Below are positions 47,998 through 56,756 of a stretch of DNA of 64,000 bases, piece by piece. A program made the position numbers and the translations under genes. The notes under the pieces are model-generated. The model was not told the origin of the DNA. It ran no database searches and saw only the letters and a program-made list of their open reading frames with translations. Numbering within the stretch: the first letter of the stretch is position 1; each line of letters starts with the position of its first letter. Source of the DNA: Zymoseptoria tritici IPO323 (lineage: Eukaryota; Ascomycota; Dothideomycetes; Mycosphaerellales; Mycosphaerellaceae); NCBI RefSeq assembly GCF_000219625.1, contig NC_018210.1, forward strand, positions 868,001 through 932,000. Reading direction: 5' to 3'.

Positions 47998-50061
47998 TCA
48001 CAATTCCCAATCTCCTTTGAACCCTCCAAACATCAAAACAGCAACCATCATCTCTCTCGCTTCCTTCATTCCGTTCGTGGCCGAGATCTCCTCAAACTTC
48101 CGTCCCTTCGCGCTGACGAGTCCGTTGATGCAAGTGAAGACGCCGCAGTCGCTGAGGTTCATTTGGCCAACGCTCTGGCTGTCCATATCCTCAGTCCATT
48201 CGTCCGGCTTGTAGTCTTTGCCCAATTCCATCTGCAACCACTGGCGCGCCTTCGCAAACCACGGAGTCGACTTGCCATGCAGGGAGTCCAGGAATTGAAT
48301 CTTGCGGTCCTTCGGGGAGATGATGAGGAGAGTCCAGTGAGCGCCGGAGTTGATGGGAAAGAAGACCTTTTCGGCCTTGAGCAATTTCGCACCTGAGATG
48401 CCCTTGCGTCGGGACCAGGTCTTGATGCCTTGAGCGCCGCCAGCTTTGTTCCAAGTGGTGATCCAAGCGGTGTTGTAGGCGACGAGGGCGGGAGTGTTGT
48501 TCGGGCCCTTCACGTAGCCATCTTGTTCGTTGCGACGGGCGCAGATGGCGGCGTACCAGCCGTTGACAGCTTCGTCGTTGAGCCAGTCCGGAGGGGTGTT
48601 GGAAGCGGCACCAGGGTGCTCAATGGCTTGTGGGAGAATCTTGCCAAAGTCCGTGCGGGTCATCTCGACGCCATCGGCGGTGGTGGCAAGGACGGTGTGG
48701 GCGGCGCCGGTCGACATCTTCTCGTAGATCTGCTCCTGCCATTTGGGATCCACTGGGCGGATGATTCGAGAGCGGAGGAGGGCGCGCTCAGTTTCCTCCT
48801 GCTCGGCGAGCTTCTTGCGCTCGGCTTCTTCTTCTTCTTCGAGCTTCTTGCGCTCGGCTTCCTTCTGCGCGGCGATCTTCTGGCGCTCGAGTTCTGCTTC
48901 CTCCTCGGCCTTCTTACGCTCGGCAGCTTCTTCGGCGACGGTCTGTGCTTCGAACATATCGTTCAGCTGCTTCATCTCGGCATCGGTCGGTTGGACATGG
49001 TGGCGGTAGCGACGGTTCAAGATCGCACGAGAAGGCCTCCTCTTGTCGTCTTCCGCCACGTTCTTCGACAAGATCGCTTGAGACGCCCTGCTTGCCAGGG
49101 CATCGACGAGATCATCGCGACTTCTCCCCTGCTTGCGAGGCGCCCAGATATTCTTGATGCCAGCGGCGGCATCGCGCTCATTCACTTCTTTCAAGGCTTG
49201 CTTGCCCGCCTCTCGCTCGGCTAGCATCTTGTTCATATCTCTCATGGCGTCCTGATAGCTTCTGCCTGTGGCAGGCTTTGCAGTGTGGTGACGACGGCGA
49301 GGTGCATGGATTTCCGCTCTCTGGGCCTTGAACACGGGCTGAACGGCTGCCGGACGCTCTGTTGGCAGGATCTGGGCAGCATAATTCGGGGATGGCGAGA
49401 TAGGAAAGGCGCCAGGAACGTGGAGATCTTCTACGGCCACGCAGCGACGTTTGCGGCCGTTGGGGTGTGTCTCAACTGCGACTATTTCGAGGTTTTCGCG
49501 CCTGGTATAGAACGGGTTGATGAAGCGCCAAACTGCACCGAAAAAGGCGGGCACGTGCAGGACAATGTTGACGACTTGGCCGCCGAAACTGCGCGGAACT
49601 TGCTGCTGTCCTGGCTGGCCGAGCACGAGGCCGGGGTAATGCTCAGAAATGGGCGGGAGGATGTTGTTGGTAGTGTTTTTGCTGAGCCGCGCGATCGGAG
49701 AGATGATTTCTCTGTGCTCCGTGGCGATCTCCGGGATTGTCACGTGCTCATACGCTCGAGTACGCTTCTTGAGGATTGAGCGCGGTGGGAGCGCGGTGGG
49801 CGAGTTTGGTGAGTAGTGTACGCTGGGTGGGGAGGAGACGGGCGCGTCTTCCATGCTTACGTCTCCATTGGGTGAGCCGTCCATATAGGCCGGACGAATG
49901 TGTGGAAATTGCACATTCATGTTGTTGTTTGGTGGTGGTTGTTGTTCAAGGATGGCCGGACAAGCTTTGGAGGGGTTGGGAGAGCTGCCAGCTGGCCGCG
50001 GCGCCACCCGGCTTGGCGGCTTGGCGCCTGATTCCAGCGACTCGACTTCACTCCTGGCCAT
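47998..50061 (-). CDS. Ulp1-like SUMO-specific cysteine protease (peptidase family C48)
   Basis: A 687-residue intronless protein. The C-terminal protease domain starts with DWLNDEAVNGW. It has the full Ulp1-type tetrad: His575 (SGAHWTLL), Asp592 (QFLDSLHG), Gln633 and Cys639 (GQMNLSDCGVFTC). The His-Asp gap (17) and the Gln-Cys gap (6) equal those recalled for yeast Ulp1. A long charged coiled-coil (about 380-440, AEEEAELERQKIAAQKEAER-type) precedes it. The N-terminal third is disordered with a basic PPRSILKKRTRAYE motif and a short hydrophobic patch VNIVLHVPAFFGAVW. Family role: cleavage of SUMO from targets or of the SUMO precursor. The gene lies inside a repeat-rich island, and pieces of its 5' half recur upstream, so it may belong to a lineage-specific expanded group rather than be the only Ulp1 of the genome. 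Confidence 0.88.
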   Translation of the reverse strand: MARSEVESLESGAKPPSRVAPRPAGSSPNPSKACPAILEQQPPPNNNMNVQFPHIRPAYMDGSPNGDVSMEDAPVSSPPSVHYSPNSPTALPPRSILKKRTRAYEHVTIPEIATEHREIISPIARLSKNTTNNILPPISEHYPGLVLGQPGQQQVPRSFGGQVVNIVLHVPAFFGAVWRFINPFYTRRENLEIVAVETHPNGRKRRCVAVEDLHVPGAFPISPSPNYAAQILPTERPAAVQPVFKAQRAEIHAPRRRHHTAKPATGRSYQDAMRDMNKMLAEREAGKQALKEVNERDAAAGIKNIWAPRKQGRSRDDLVDALASRASQAILSKNVAEDDKRRPSRAILNRRYRHHVQPTDAEMKQLNDMFEAQTVAEEAAERKKAEEEAELERQKIAAQKEAERKKLEEEEEAERKKLAEQEETERALLRSRIIRPVDPKWQEQIYEKMSTGAAHTVLATTADGVEMTRTDFGKILPQAIEHPGAASNTPPDWLNDEAVNGWYAAICARRNEQDGYVKGPNNTPALVAYNTAWITTWNKAGGAQGIKTWSRRKGISGAKLLKAEKVFFPINSGAHWTLLIISPKDRKIQFLDSLHGKSTPWFAKARQWLQMELGKDYKPDEWTEDMDSQSVGQMNLSDCGVFTCINGLVSAKGRKFEEISATNGMKEAREMMVAVLMFGGFKGDWEL

Positions 50062-51110
50062 GGAGTTTGTGCTGCTGGAGTCACGATGGCTGGTGTGGTA
50101 CTGTTCAGAAAAACGGAGAGTGGTCGGAGAAGCGAAACCCTTGGGAGCATTGTGTGTGATAAAGCCTTACCTGCTGTGAGCTTTGTTCTCGATTCTGGTC
50201 ACAACAAAGGTAACTCCGGCCCTGCTCGCCGTGATGAGAACGGCTACTGCGCATACGATGTCATAACTGGGTGTACAAGATTTCGTGAAGAGAAGGAGAC
50301 AAGACTCTGGAGAGCCAGCTCATCTCTGCTGAGAATATCCCATTGGTAGCGCTGCGGTCACTGTTGTCCACGTGGTAATGTTGAAACCCTAAGAGAGCGA
50401 TCGAGAGAGCGGAGAATGGGTACTACGTGCGTGACGAAACTTCACCTGCTGTGGTCTTTGTCCTCTCATTTGGGGCCTATGAAGGGAACGCTGACCATGC
50501 CCTCCGCCAAAGGAAGGGCGACTATGCGTACGAAATCATGGGCGGCCGCACAAGTACTTCTGGAGAGAACGAGACGAGAGGGCTGGCTTTAGTCGATCTC
50601 CATCGAGGATTTTTCGTAGTGGAGCTGCAGTTACGAACATTAGCTTGGTTTCCTCCATCTAGGATGAGAGCCGGCGGCCTATGCGGCATCGGAGACGAGC
50701 ATGTCCCCATCGGAGACATCTTTTTCGTACTGCTGGCGACTATTTGATTAGCACGGTGTTGCTGACTTTCGAAGAACGATTCCCGAAAATGGCAGAAGTG
50801 TGCAGCTGAAGCCGAGAGTGATATGGTGCGCCTAGAGAAGGCTTTCGCTGGGGGTGCTGGTCTTGGTACTGCTGGCAACGTGCTGATTAGCATCGTGTCA
50901 ATGGATTTTGGAGAGCGATCGCAGAGACTCTGCAGAATGGTGGAGCTGGAGCTGGAAGTACTGTGCTACGAATGAGCAAAACTTACCCGTTGGTGCTGCT
51001 GGATTTGGTACCGCTGGAGTTGCTCGCATTAGCGTAGTGTTGATGAGTGAGAGGGAGCGAACGGGAGGAGCATGGAAAATGCAGTCTAATGGCGAAGGTG
51101 TACCGTGAAG
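50062..51110 (-). repeat. Degenerate tandem array upstream of the Ulp1-like gene
   Basis: At least three units of about 140 bp are clear on the plus strand, marked by attagcacggtgttg at 50747, attagcatcgtgtcaa at 50886 and attagcgtagtgttga at 51028. Each is preceded by a TTGGTAC/TGCTGG-type block. Longer, more diverged copies lie near 50163-50300 and 50437-50580, where the encoded PAVSFVL...NEN and PAVVFVL...NET segments match each other. On the minus strand several units hold splice-donor-like ends (CAGGTAAGG, CAGGTGAAG, CGGGTAAGT). The array abuts the start of the Ulp1-like gene and resembles its 5' flank. Confidence 0.65.
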
Positions 51111-51139
51111 CGTAGATGAGCTGGGACTTGTGTCGAAAA

Positions 51140-51720
51140 CTGACCGCGCAGCCACCGCGCTCGATCCTCAAGAAGCGGACTCGAGCATACGAGAAAGAGC
51201 ATGTGACAACACCCGAGATCTCCACAGAGCAGAGAGACATCATCTCCCCGACGGCGCGGATCAGCAAAAACACCTCCACCAACACTCTTCCGTCCATTGT
51301 CGACCATTATACGGGGCTCGCACAGCGACCCCAAGAAACGGACTCGAGCATACGAGAAAGAGCACGTGATAACGCCGGAGATCACCACAGAGCAGGTGCA
51401 TCATGTTTCACCACGCGGCTCGGCAATAATGACTGCCGACGATCGCCGATCATTATCCGGGCCTCGAACAGCGGCACGGTGGCCAAGCAGCATTGGCAGC
51501 AGGATCGCGAACATTGCCGGATACATACCCGCTTTCTTCGGGGCAGTCTTGCGCATCGTCACGCCGCTCCTCCAGACGCCACAACGTCGTCGACATGGTC
51601 GCTGTCGAGACGAACCACATCAGTCGCAAGCAAAGATCGTCAATACCACCGGGACACGATCGCCATCTGCAGGACGGATCCATCCGGATCGGTAGTGTTT
51701 GATCACTGCTCCTCATTCAT
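51140..51720 (+). pseudogene. Inverted, internally duplicated pseudogene copy of the Ulp1-like N-terminus
   Basis: On the plus strand, opposite to the Ulp1-like gene, three reading frames together recover its N-terminal third. PPRSILKKRTRAYEKEHVTT is followed by ISTEQRDIISPTARISKNT and HYTGLAQ. A second PKKRTRAYEKEHVITPE module begins 163 bp later (51170 and 51333). Then come IANIAGYIPAFFGAVLRIV and MVAVETNHISRK. The gene itself has EHYPGL, IVLHVPAFFGAVWRFI and IVAVETHPNGRK at the matching places. Frame shifts between the pieces and the absence of the protease domain make it a non-functional copy. Confidence 0.8.
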
Positions 51721-52350
51721 CGCCAGACCTTCGACGAATCTGCTGGCGCAGAACCCACAGGGATACAGTGACGATGACGTTTGTGAGAACGAATTGACAA
51801 GTACCAGAAATACACGCACGATGATCTCCGTCCTAGACAGTCTCATAATGGTGCCGGAGCCGCACCCATTCCCTTGACGATGGTCGCATTAAGCAAGAGG
51901 TATGTTCCGCGTATGTATCTTTTTCGCTCGGCTGATATTAGACTTCTCAAGCTTCTTTAGACATTCTGTTCCTTTCGTCCACTTCTTCAGCACACGTTTC
52001 TCCTCGATATCCCGCTTCTCGCCTTGATTCGCATTGCAGGTGCGTACAGTTGAGCGGATCCGATCTGATATATCGCCATGGACTGGGTGGGGACGCGGCG
52101 AAGAAACGTGGTAGTGGTAGGTGTTCTGCTACAGTCGACGGTGGAAGTCGAGTTGGAGGCCAGAACTGGTAATCAGGACGTGATGAGTGGCGCCGCGGTG
52201 GGTCTCCCGTATCACGACGTTCGGTCTGGTGGTGCAACGATAGAGCCGATGCTCGCGATTCTACGCCCAAGGAAGCGCATAGATTGCTGTTCCTGCTCTT
52301 CCTCATCTCGCGGTGCGTCAGCATTTCGAGATGTAGCGAGCGAAATGCGC

Positions 52351-52396
52351 GAGTCACAATCAGCGGTTGGAAGGAGTCACAATCAGCGGTTGGAAG
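52351..52396 (+). repeat. 23-bp perfect tandem duplication
   Basis: The unit gagtcacaatcagcggttgg plus aag occurs twice without a gap (52351-52373 and 52374-52396). It lies inside the repeat-rich island, just before a diverged copy of the Ulp1-like 5' coding segment. Confidence 0.9.
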
Positions 52397-52436
52397 GGGG
52401 TGTCAAGCAGAGAGCTTGCTGACGCATCTCTCATGC

Positions 52437-52530
52437 TGACGTCCTCGTTGAGCGATGCGTCCGTTTAAGGCAGGCGGAAATGTGGAGATTGCGCGGTCAT
52501 GGTGTCGTTTGGCCAGTATGGCCGGAGCAG
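52437..52530 (-). pseudogene. Diverged 5' fragment of the Ulp1-like gene
   Basis: This stretch aligns by eye with 49855-49965 in the Ulp1-like gene, same orientation. Shared anchors on the plus strand are the tccgt...aaggc/agcgga block, gtggagattgcgcggtcatg against gtggaaattgcacattcatg, and the following ggccgga. Several substitutions and a stop break the reading frame. Only about 95 bp remain. Confidence 0.6.
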
Positions 52531-52732
52531 GTCGATGGAGCCAGAAACCAAAAGGTGAGGGTTGTTGGGTGGAGTATAAACGAATTGAACGGCAACGACC
52601 CTCTCGGATAATTAGTCGTCTTCCAGCAAACACCGCGATTCCGGCAACACTGCCTCGTTTGAAGGGTTGGTTCAGACTCCATAGCTGAAGGACGGAAAGG
52701 CAAGCAAAAGGAAGGCTCGAGCGAATCGCCAT

Positions 52733-52790
52733 TGGAGGAACCGTCCATGTAAGACGGACGAATGTGTGGAAATTGCACGTTCATGGTGGT
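52733..52790 (-). pseudogene. Well-kept 5' fragment of the Ulp1-like gene
   Basis: On the minus strand it encodes MNVQFPHIRPSYMDGSSNGD, against MNVQFPHIRPAYMDGSPNGD in the Ulp1-like gene (49863-49922), same orientation. Similarity ends after this piece; the following frame is unrelated. This is the least diverged copy in the island. Confidence 0.75.
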
Positions 52791-53307
52791 GATTTTCGAG
52801 CTGACTCAATGAAGTCGTCGTAGTCCACACGGAGTATATGTCGTGAATCGTGTCGCCGAGCTCCAGGGGTCATTGAATCACACAACGAACACCACTGTTT
52901 CTGTGAATATGCTCAGCTTTGACACTCGGTTCAACGATGCAGTAGTATAGTAATCAGGTTGGAGCGGAGAGAAAGAGTACCTCAAGAAAGATCGGCGGTA
53001 TTCCTTCTCCAGAGTCAGATGTAAACATACTCATCCTCCATTCCTTCTACAAATTTTGCGTTCTCTAACACTCTCTCTACTTTGGACGGCTCGACCATAC
53101 CAATGAGATCTGGACTAACAAGTCAAGAACAATTCACATGCGGGCGAAGGATCAAAGCAATGGCGACGCACATCTGGTTTCTTCCGACCCTCTTTCCGCC
53201 TCACAGTGCTTGACCAGGCCGATAAGCTTGATGCTACCTATCAAGTCAAGATCATTCAGGAGGCGAGGGTAGCGGTAGTAGAAGAATCGAAGCAAGGGTC
53301 AGGGAGC

Positions 53308-53344
53308 TTAGGGTTAACAACCTGCAACCACAAGCTAACCCTAA
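53308..53344. repeat. Facing telomere-like motifs
   Basis: TTAGGGTTA at 53308-53316 and its exact reverse complement TAACCCTAA at 53336-53344 lie 19 bp apart. Single short matches to the fungal telomere repeat occur by chance or as binding sites for Myb/TTAGGG-binding factors. It sits in the gap before the gene at 53859. Confidence 0.4.
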
Positions 53345-53858
53345 CAGATCAGTATTGCTCTCTTCCATTTGGAAAAAAGCGCCGAGAAACCAGGTCGTCT
53401 GGCAAAGTCCCGAATGTATGTCAAACAACTCATGCCTCACTGGACCCAAGCATTGTCATCGGCAATGCCGCGCACCTCTTCCAATCTTCAATTCACGAAC
53501 CAATCAGAATCTAATAGTCGTTCAGAGAAAGACCCCAGCCCTGCAACCTTAAATCTATGCTTAACCTTGCCCAGAACGGCGCGGAATGTGGACAATGGGG
53601 CCGATCACATTGTGGTGTTGAAACAGCTCCCGCATCCGGCGGAGCTTCACCGACTCATTCACTCTTCCTTTATGTGCGTGCATTCGTCGAGCTGAACGAT
53701 CCGAATGCGGCGCGTGGTCTCACGTGCCGCCGAGGTCACCTCTACGCAGCCGAAATCGTCCAATGCGACTCGACATTCCGCACGAGCGCAATTGACACCA
53801 CCACCACCTCCTCCATCGATCACCACCCGGGCGACGACATCGCCATACATCAACCATC

Positions 53859-55343
53859 ATGTCGTTCTTCCGGCGCATCTCTGACAGTCTATGGTCGCTC
53901 GTTTCACCACAAAAAGATGCCGCCGATAATGCAGGCATGCCCACAACGGCCACCGATCGAGTCTTCAGAAAGCCCGCCCATCCCAGCATTCGTCGAGCTT
54001 CTTTGCATGACCTTGCTGCCGCGGCAAAGTCAATGAGTCCAAGTGAAAGAGTCGGAAATTGGAACACGAGGCCGGTGTTGCATAGGAGGGACAGTGTGCT
54101 CGAGAAGAGCCTAGGCAAGAGACGGAGAGAATCGAGTCTGGGCGGGAGAGCGGCAAAGAGAGAGCGATTGGATGACAGTGACGAAGAGGCTGATGATGTG
54201 AACCTGAGCATAGATGATGCAGAGGAGGATGTGGAGGGAGCACATGCAGGAGAGGAAGATGAGGACGATGGATACGACGAGGAGAGCCTCTTCCCGCCAG
54301 AAGGCTACAGCGAGCAGGAGGAAGTAGAGGAAGAGAACGATCAGCAATACCGCCGACGAACCCACACTCGCACTCCATCATCCCGCAGCCAGCGAGCCGC
54401 CTCATTTCTCGAGGACTCTGATCAGGAAGGCGACATGTCATTCAACACCACAATCCAAATTGAAGATGATTCCTTACATGACTCTCCACCCCGTCGCCGC
54501 CTTGCTAACGCACCCACCAATCAAGCCCTCGGCGAGATCTCCACCACAACCCTGCTCGCTCAAGGTTGGGACTCATCATACATCTCCCTACTCCAGAAGA
54601 TCGCTCTCCGTGGCCGCGAACCCCTCCTTCCACACCTCCTCTTTCTCGAGTACCGCTACCTGCCACCGATCTTGTTCTGCCCGGACAACAACTCCGCTTT
54701 CCTCAGCTCCTTGCGTGGGAATCCCTTCGGCGCCGGCAAAGCACTCCACACGCTCTTCGATCTCGGCGGCCATGTTCGGGACAGAGTTGCTTTGCGTGAT
54801 CCACTGCGCGCTCCCGAAGACGTCATCCGGCGGGCAGTGAAGGGATACATGAAGTGGGCATACAAAGATTCTGATTTTCGGCCTTGGCCGCGCACTGCAA
54901 TTCCTCTGCTCGCTACGATATACGCACCAGTCACAGTCACGCCGGCCGTCATACGCGCCCAAGCAACAGCCAAATGTCGACGCCTCGCACTCCGCTGGCA
55001 AGAAGCTCTGCGGGTGCACCGTTCTGTCGAGATCTCGCCTGGGTCAGAGAGCACTGCTACCACGCATCCGCTGCCAACGATCTTCGCTTTGGTGTGCAGT
55101 CGCACGATGGTCGCGCTGATGGCGTTCGATCCGAAGAGGGAGAAGGGCATCGAAGGCGAGAACTGCACACCGATGGCGTACTTTGACTTTGCGGATGGGG
55201 ATTATGATGTTTGGAATGGACTGGCACTTGCGATCGTGGGCTCTCATGTGAGGAACGAGCTTGTTGCGTGGAGGGATGCGACCGGTATTGGGGAGAAAGC
55301 GAGGGAGGAGATGGAGAGCGAAGAGTCGGATCCAGATGCGTGA
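53859..55343 (+). CDS. Acidic, probably nuclear protein of unknown function
   Basis: A 494-residue open frame with no introns seen. The first about 20 residues (MSFFRRISDSLWSLVSPQKD) could form an amphipathic helix. Residues about 70-110 are basic (KRRRESSLGGRAAKRERLD), a likely bipartite nuclear signal. A strongly acidic stretch (about 105-160) and a Ser/Arg stretch follow. From about 220 to the end it looks folded, with a helical body (LLAQGWDSSYISLLQKIALR, then LPHLLFLEYRYLPPILF) and a beta-rich end (IFALVCSRTMVALMAFDPK, then CTPMAYFDFADGDYDVWNGL). I do not recognise the fold family. Composition suggests a chromatin- or nucleus-associated factor, but function is unknown. Confidence 0.68.
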   Translation: MSFFRRISDSLWSLVSPQKDAADNAGMPTTATDRVFRKPAHPSIRRASLHDLAAAAKSMSPSERVGNWNTRPVLHRRDSVLEKSLGKRRRESSLGGRAAKRERLDDSDEEADDVNLSIDDAEEDVEGAHAGEEDEDDGYDEESLFPPEGYSEQEEVEEENDQQYRRRTHTRTPSSRSQRAASFLEDSDQEGDMSFNTTIQIEDDSLHDSPPRRRLANAPTNQALGEISTTTLLAQGWDSSYISLLQKIALRGREPLLPHLLFLEYRYLPPILFCPDNNSAFLSSLRGNPFGAGKALHTLFDLGGHVRDRVALRDPLRAPEDVIRRAVKGYMKWAYKDSDFRPWPRTAIPLLATIYAPVTVTPAVIRAQATAKCRRLALRWQEALRVHRSVEISPGSESTATTHPLPTIFALVCSRTMVALMAFDPKREKGIEGENCTPMAYFDFADGDYDVWNGLALAIVGSHVRNELVAWRDATGIGEKAREEMESEESDPDA

Positions 55344-56756
55344 GGTGTGAGGTTGTTGTGGGATTACTTTTCGGCGTTATGTGGGAGGGACTTGCATTTA
55401 CTTGATACCCTGGCTGCGCAAATGAGATGGAATAGGCAGCGGAAGAGCAGACTTTTGGGCGCAGAGATTCCCTGGCATGAATAGCTGGAGAGTATCTGGG
55501 AAGCAGACTAAGCAGATGGAACTGAGAGTGAGAATTCAGATTGAGACCCCATCTTGGCCTGATCCACTTCTCCTGTCGGACCGTCCTGGTCCCCTCCCAG
55601 GTAAGTCAATGGTTCGTTATACGTGGCAGTGCGATCGTAAGGAGTTGACCAGTGCTGGCCGTGGCGTGGGTGCGAATTTGGCGCTGAGAATTTGAGCTGG
55701 CCAAAAAACTTTCAATGCTTGCCACAGGACTATGATCATTGATCAGGATACAGTGTGGTGGCGATGGAGACAGCGGGACTGTAAGTAATGGTCATTATCC
55801 TTCTGCCTGCTTCGTCCCTTTGCCTCTGCATCCACAGCCGGTTAACCCTAGTCATTCACTTCACTTCCGAACATCCTTGGCGCGAACTTACCTACAACTC
55901 GGCTCAACACCGGCCTTTCACGTGTGACGTATACAAAGGCAAACACTTTCCGAGAGCCTCCAATCAGCAAACCAACCGAGTTTGAGCCTTCGAATCACCA
56001 ATCAGCAATCGAAAAACCGAAATCCAGTTGCCGCAATGGTATACTTTCGAAAACACGACAACAAACACGATGCAGACACACCACGAATCAGGTGGGGCGA
56101 ATGCGAAAGGCAGGGACAAATGAAGGACGACAAACACGATGCAGACACACCACAAATCAGGTGGGGCGAATGCAAGGCAGGAACAAATGGGGGACAACAA
56201 AGGCATCACCCACATCAAACAATATCGGCAGAGTTACGTTGGACTCGAGTACCGACTCGCCTGGAGAGTATGGTCGAGTTTCTTTTTGTCCATGTCTCGT
56301 AACGCCTGAGATCAGGTATCAGGTGAGGTTGATGACACTGTTTTGCGCTATTGTTTTGAGAGTAGTTGTTTCGACGCTGGTGAGAGAACGTTTTTGCTTC
56401 CTATTTTGGTTTTGCAAAGGGCGCGAGTTCGAGCCGTGGTGTAAAGACGTTGGCAGGCATTCTATATTGCCGACAGGCTCGAGACTCTTCGTGGATTCTG
56501 CTCCCAAGCCCGATGTCGGAACGCCGGGTTGCTTGCTTGGTTCTTCGCAACGACAAGCAAGAATGGTCTGATACGATGCTTAAATCTTGATAACCAGCAA
56601 ACCTCCGGCTGGATTAGTCTCGAATCATCTCCGGACTCACATCGGTGTTTTGCGCCGGTAGGGAGGGGCTTGAGGACTTAGCTTGTTTACAATTCCAGGT
56701 CAAACGGGAACGAGGACGCTTTCCTCTATCCTAACATCTCCAGAATATCCTAACAT
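55344..56756. other. Intergenic region with a tandem repeat and one doubtful open frame
   Basis: About 1.4 kb between two plus-strand genes. A 215-codon frame at 55924-56571 spans the 69-bp repeat, but it lacks recognisable domains and has an odd composition, so I do not call it a gene. The rest shows nothing clear. Confidence 0.45.
56061..56196 (+). repeat. 69-bp direct tandem repeat
   Basis: Units start at 56061 and 56130 with acaaacacgatgcagacaca and share nearly all of the following caggtggggcgaatgc...gggacaaatg part, with few differences. A third copy begins near 56195 but fades at once. The period equals 23 codons, so an open frame crosses it unbroken. Confidence 0.85.

Noticed and set aside
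47543..48214. 223-codon plus-strand frame across the minisatellite
   Set aside because: It mostly translates the repeat units and runs into the antisense of the protease gene.
56420..56450. GTTCGAGCC resembling a tRNA T-arm
   Set aside because: No matching acceptor stem, D-arm or anticodon arm could be laid out around it.
55924..56571. 215-codon frame with 23-codon repeats
   Set aside because: No domain or splice support; openness is partly due to the 69-bp repeat. Kept as a repeat and a finding only.
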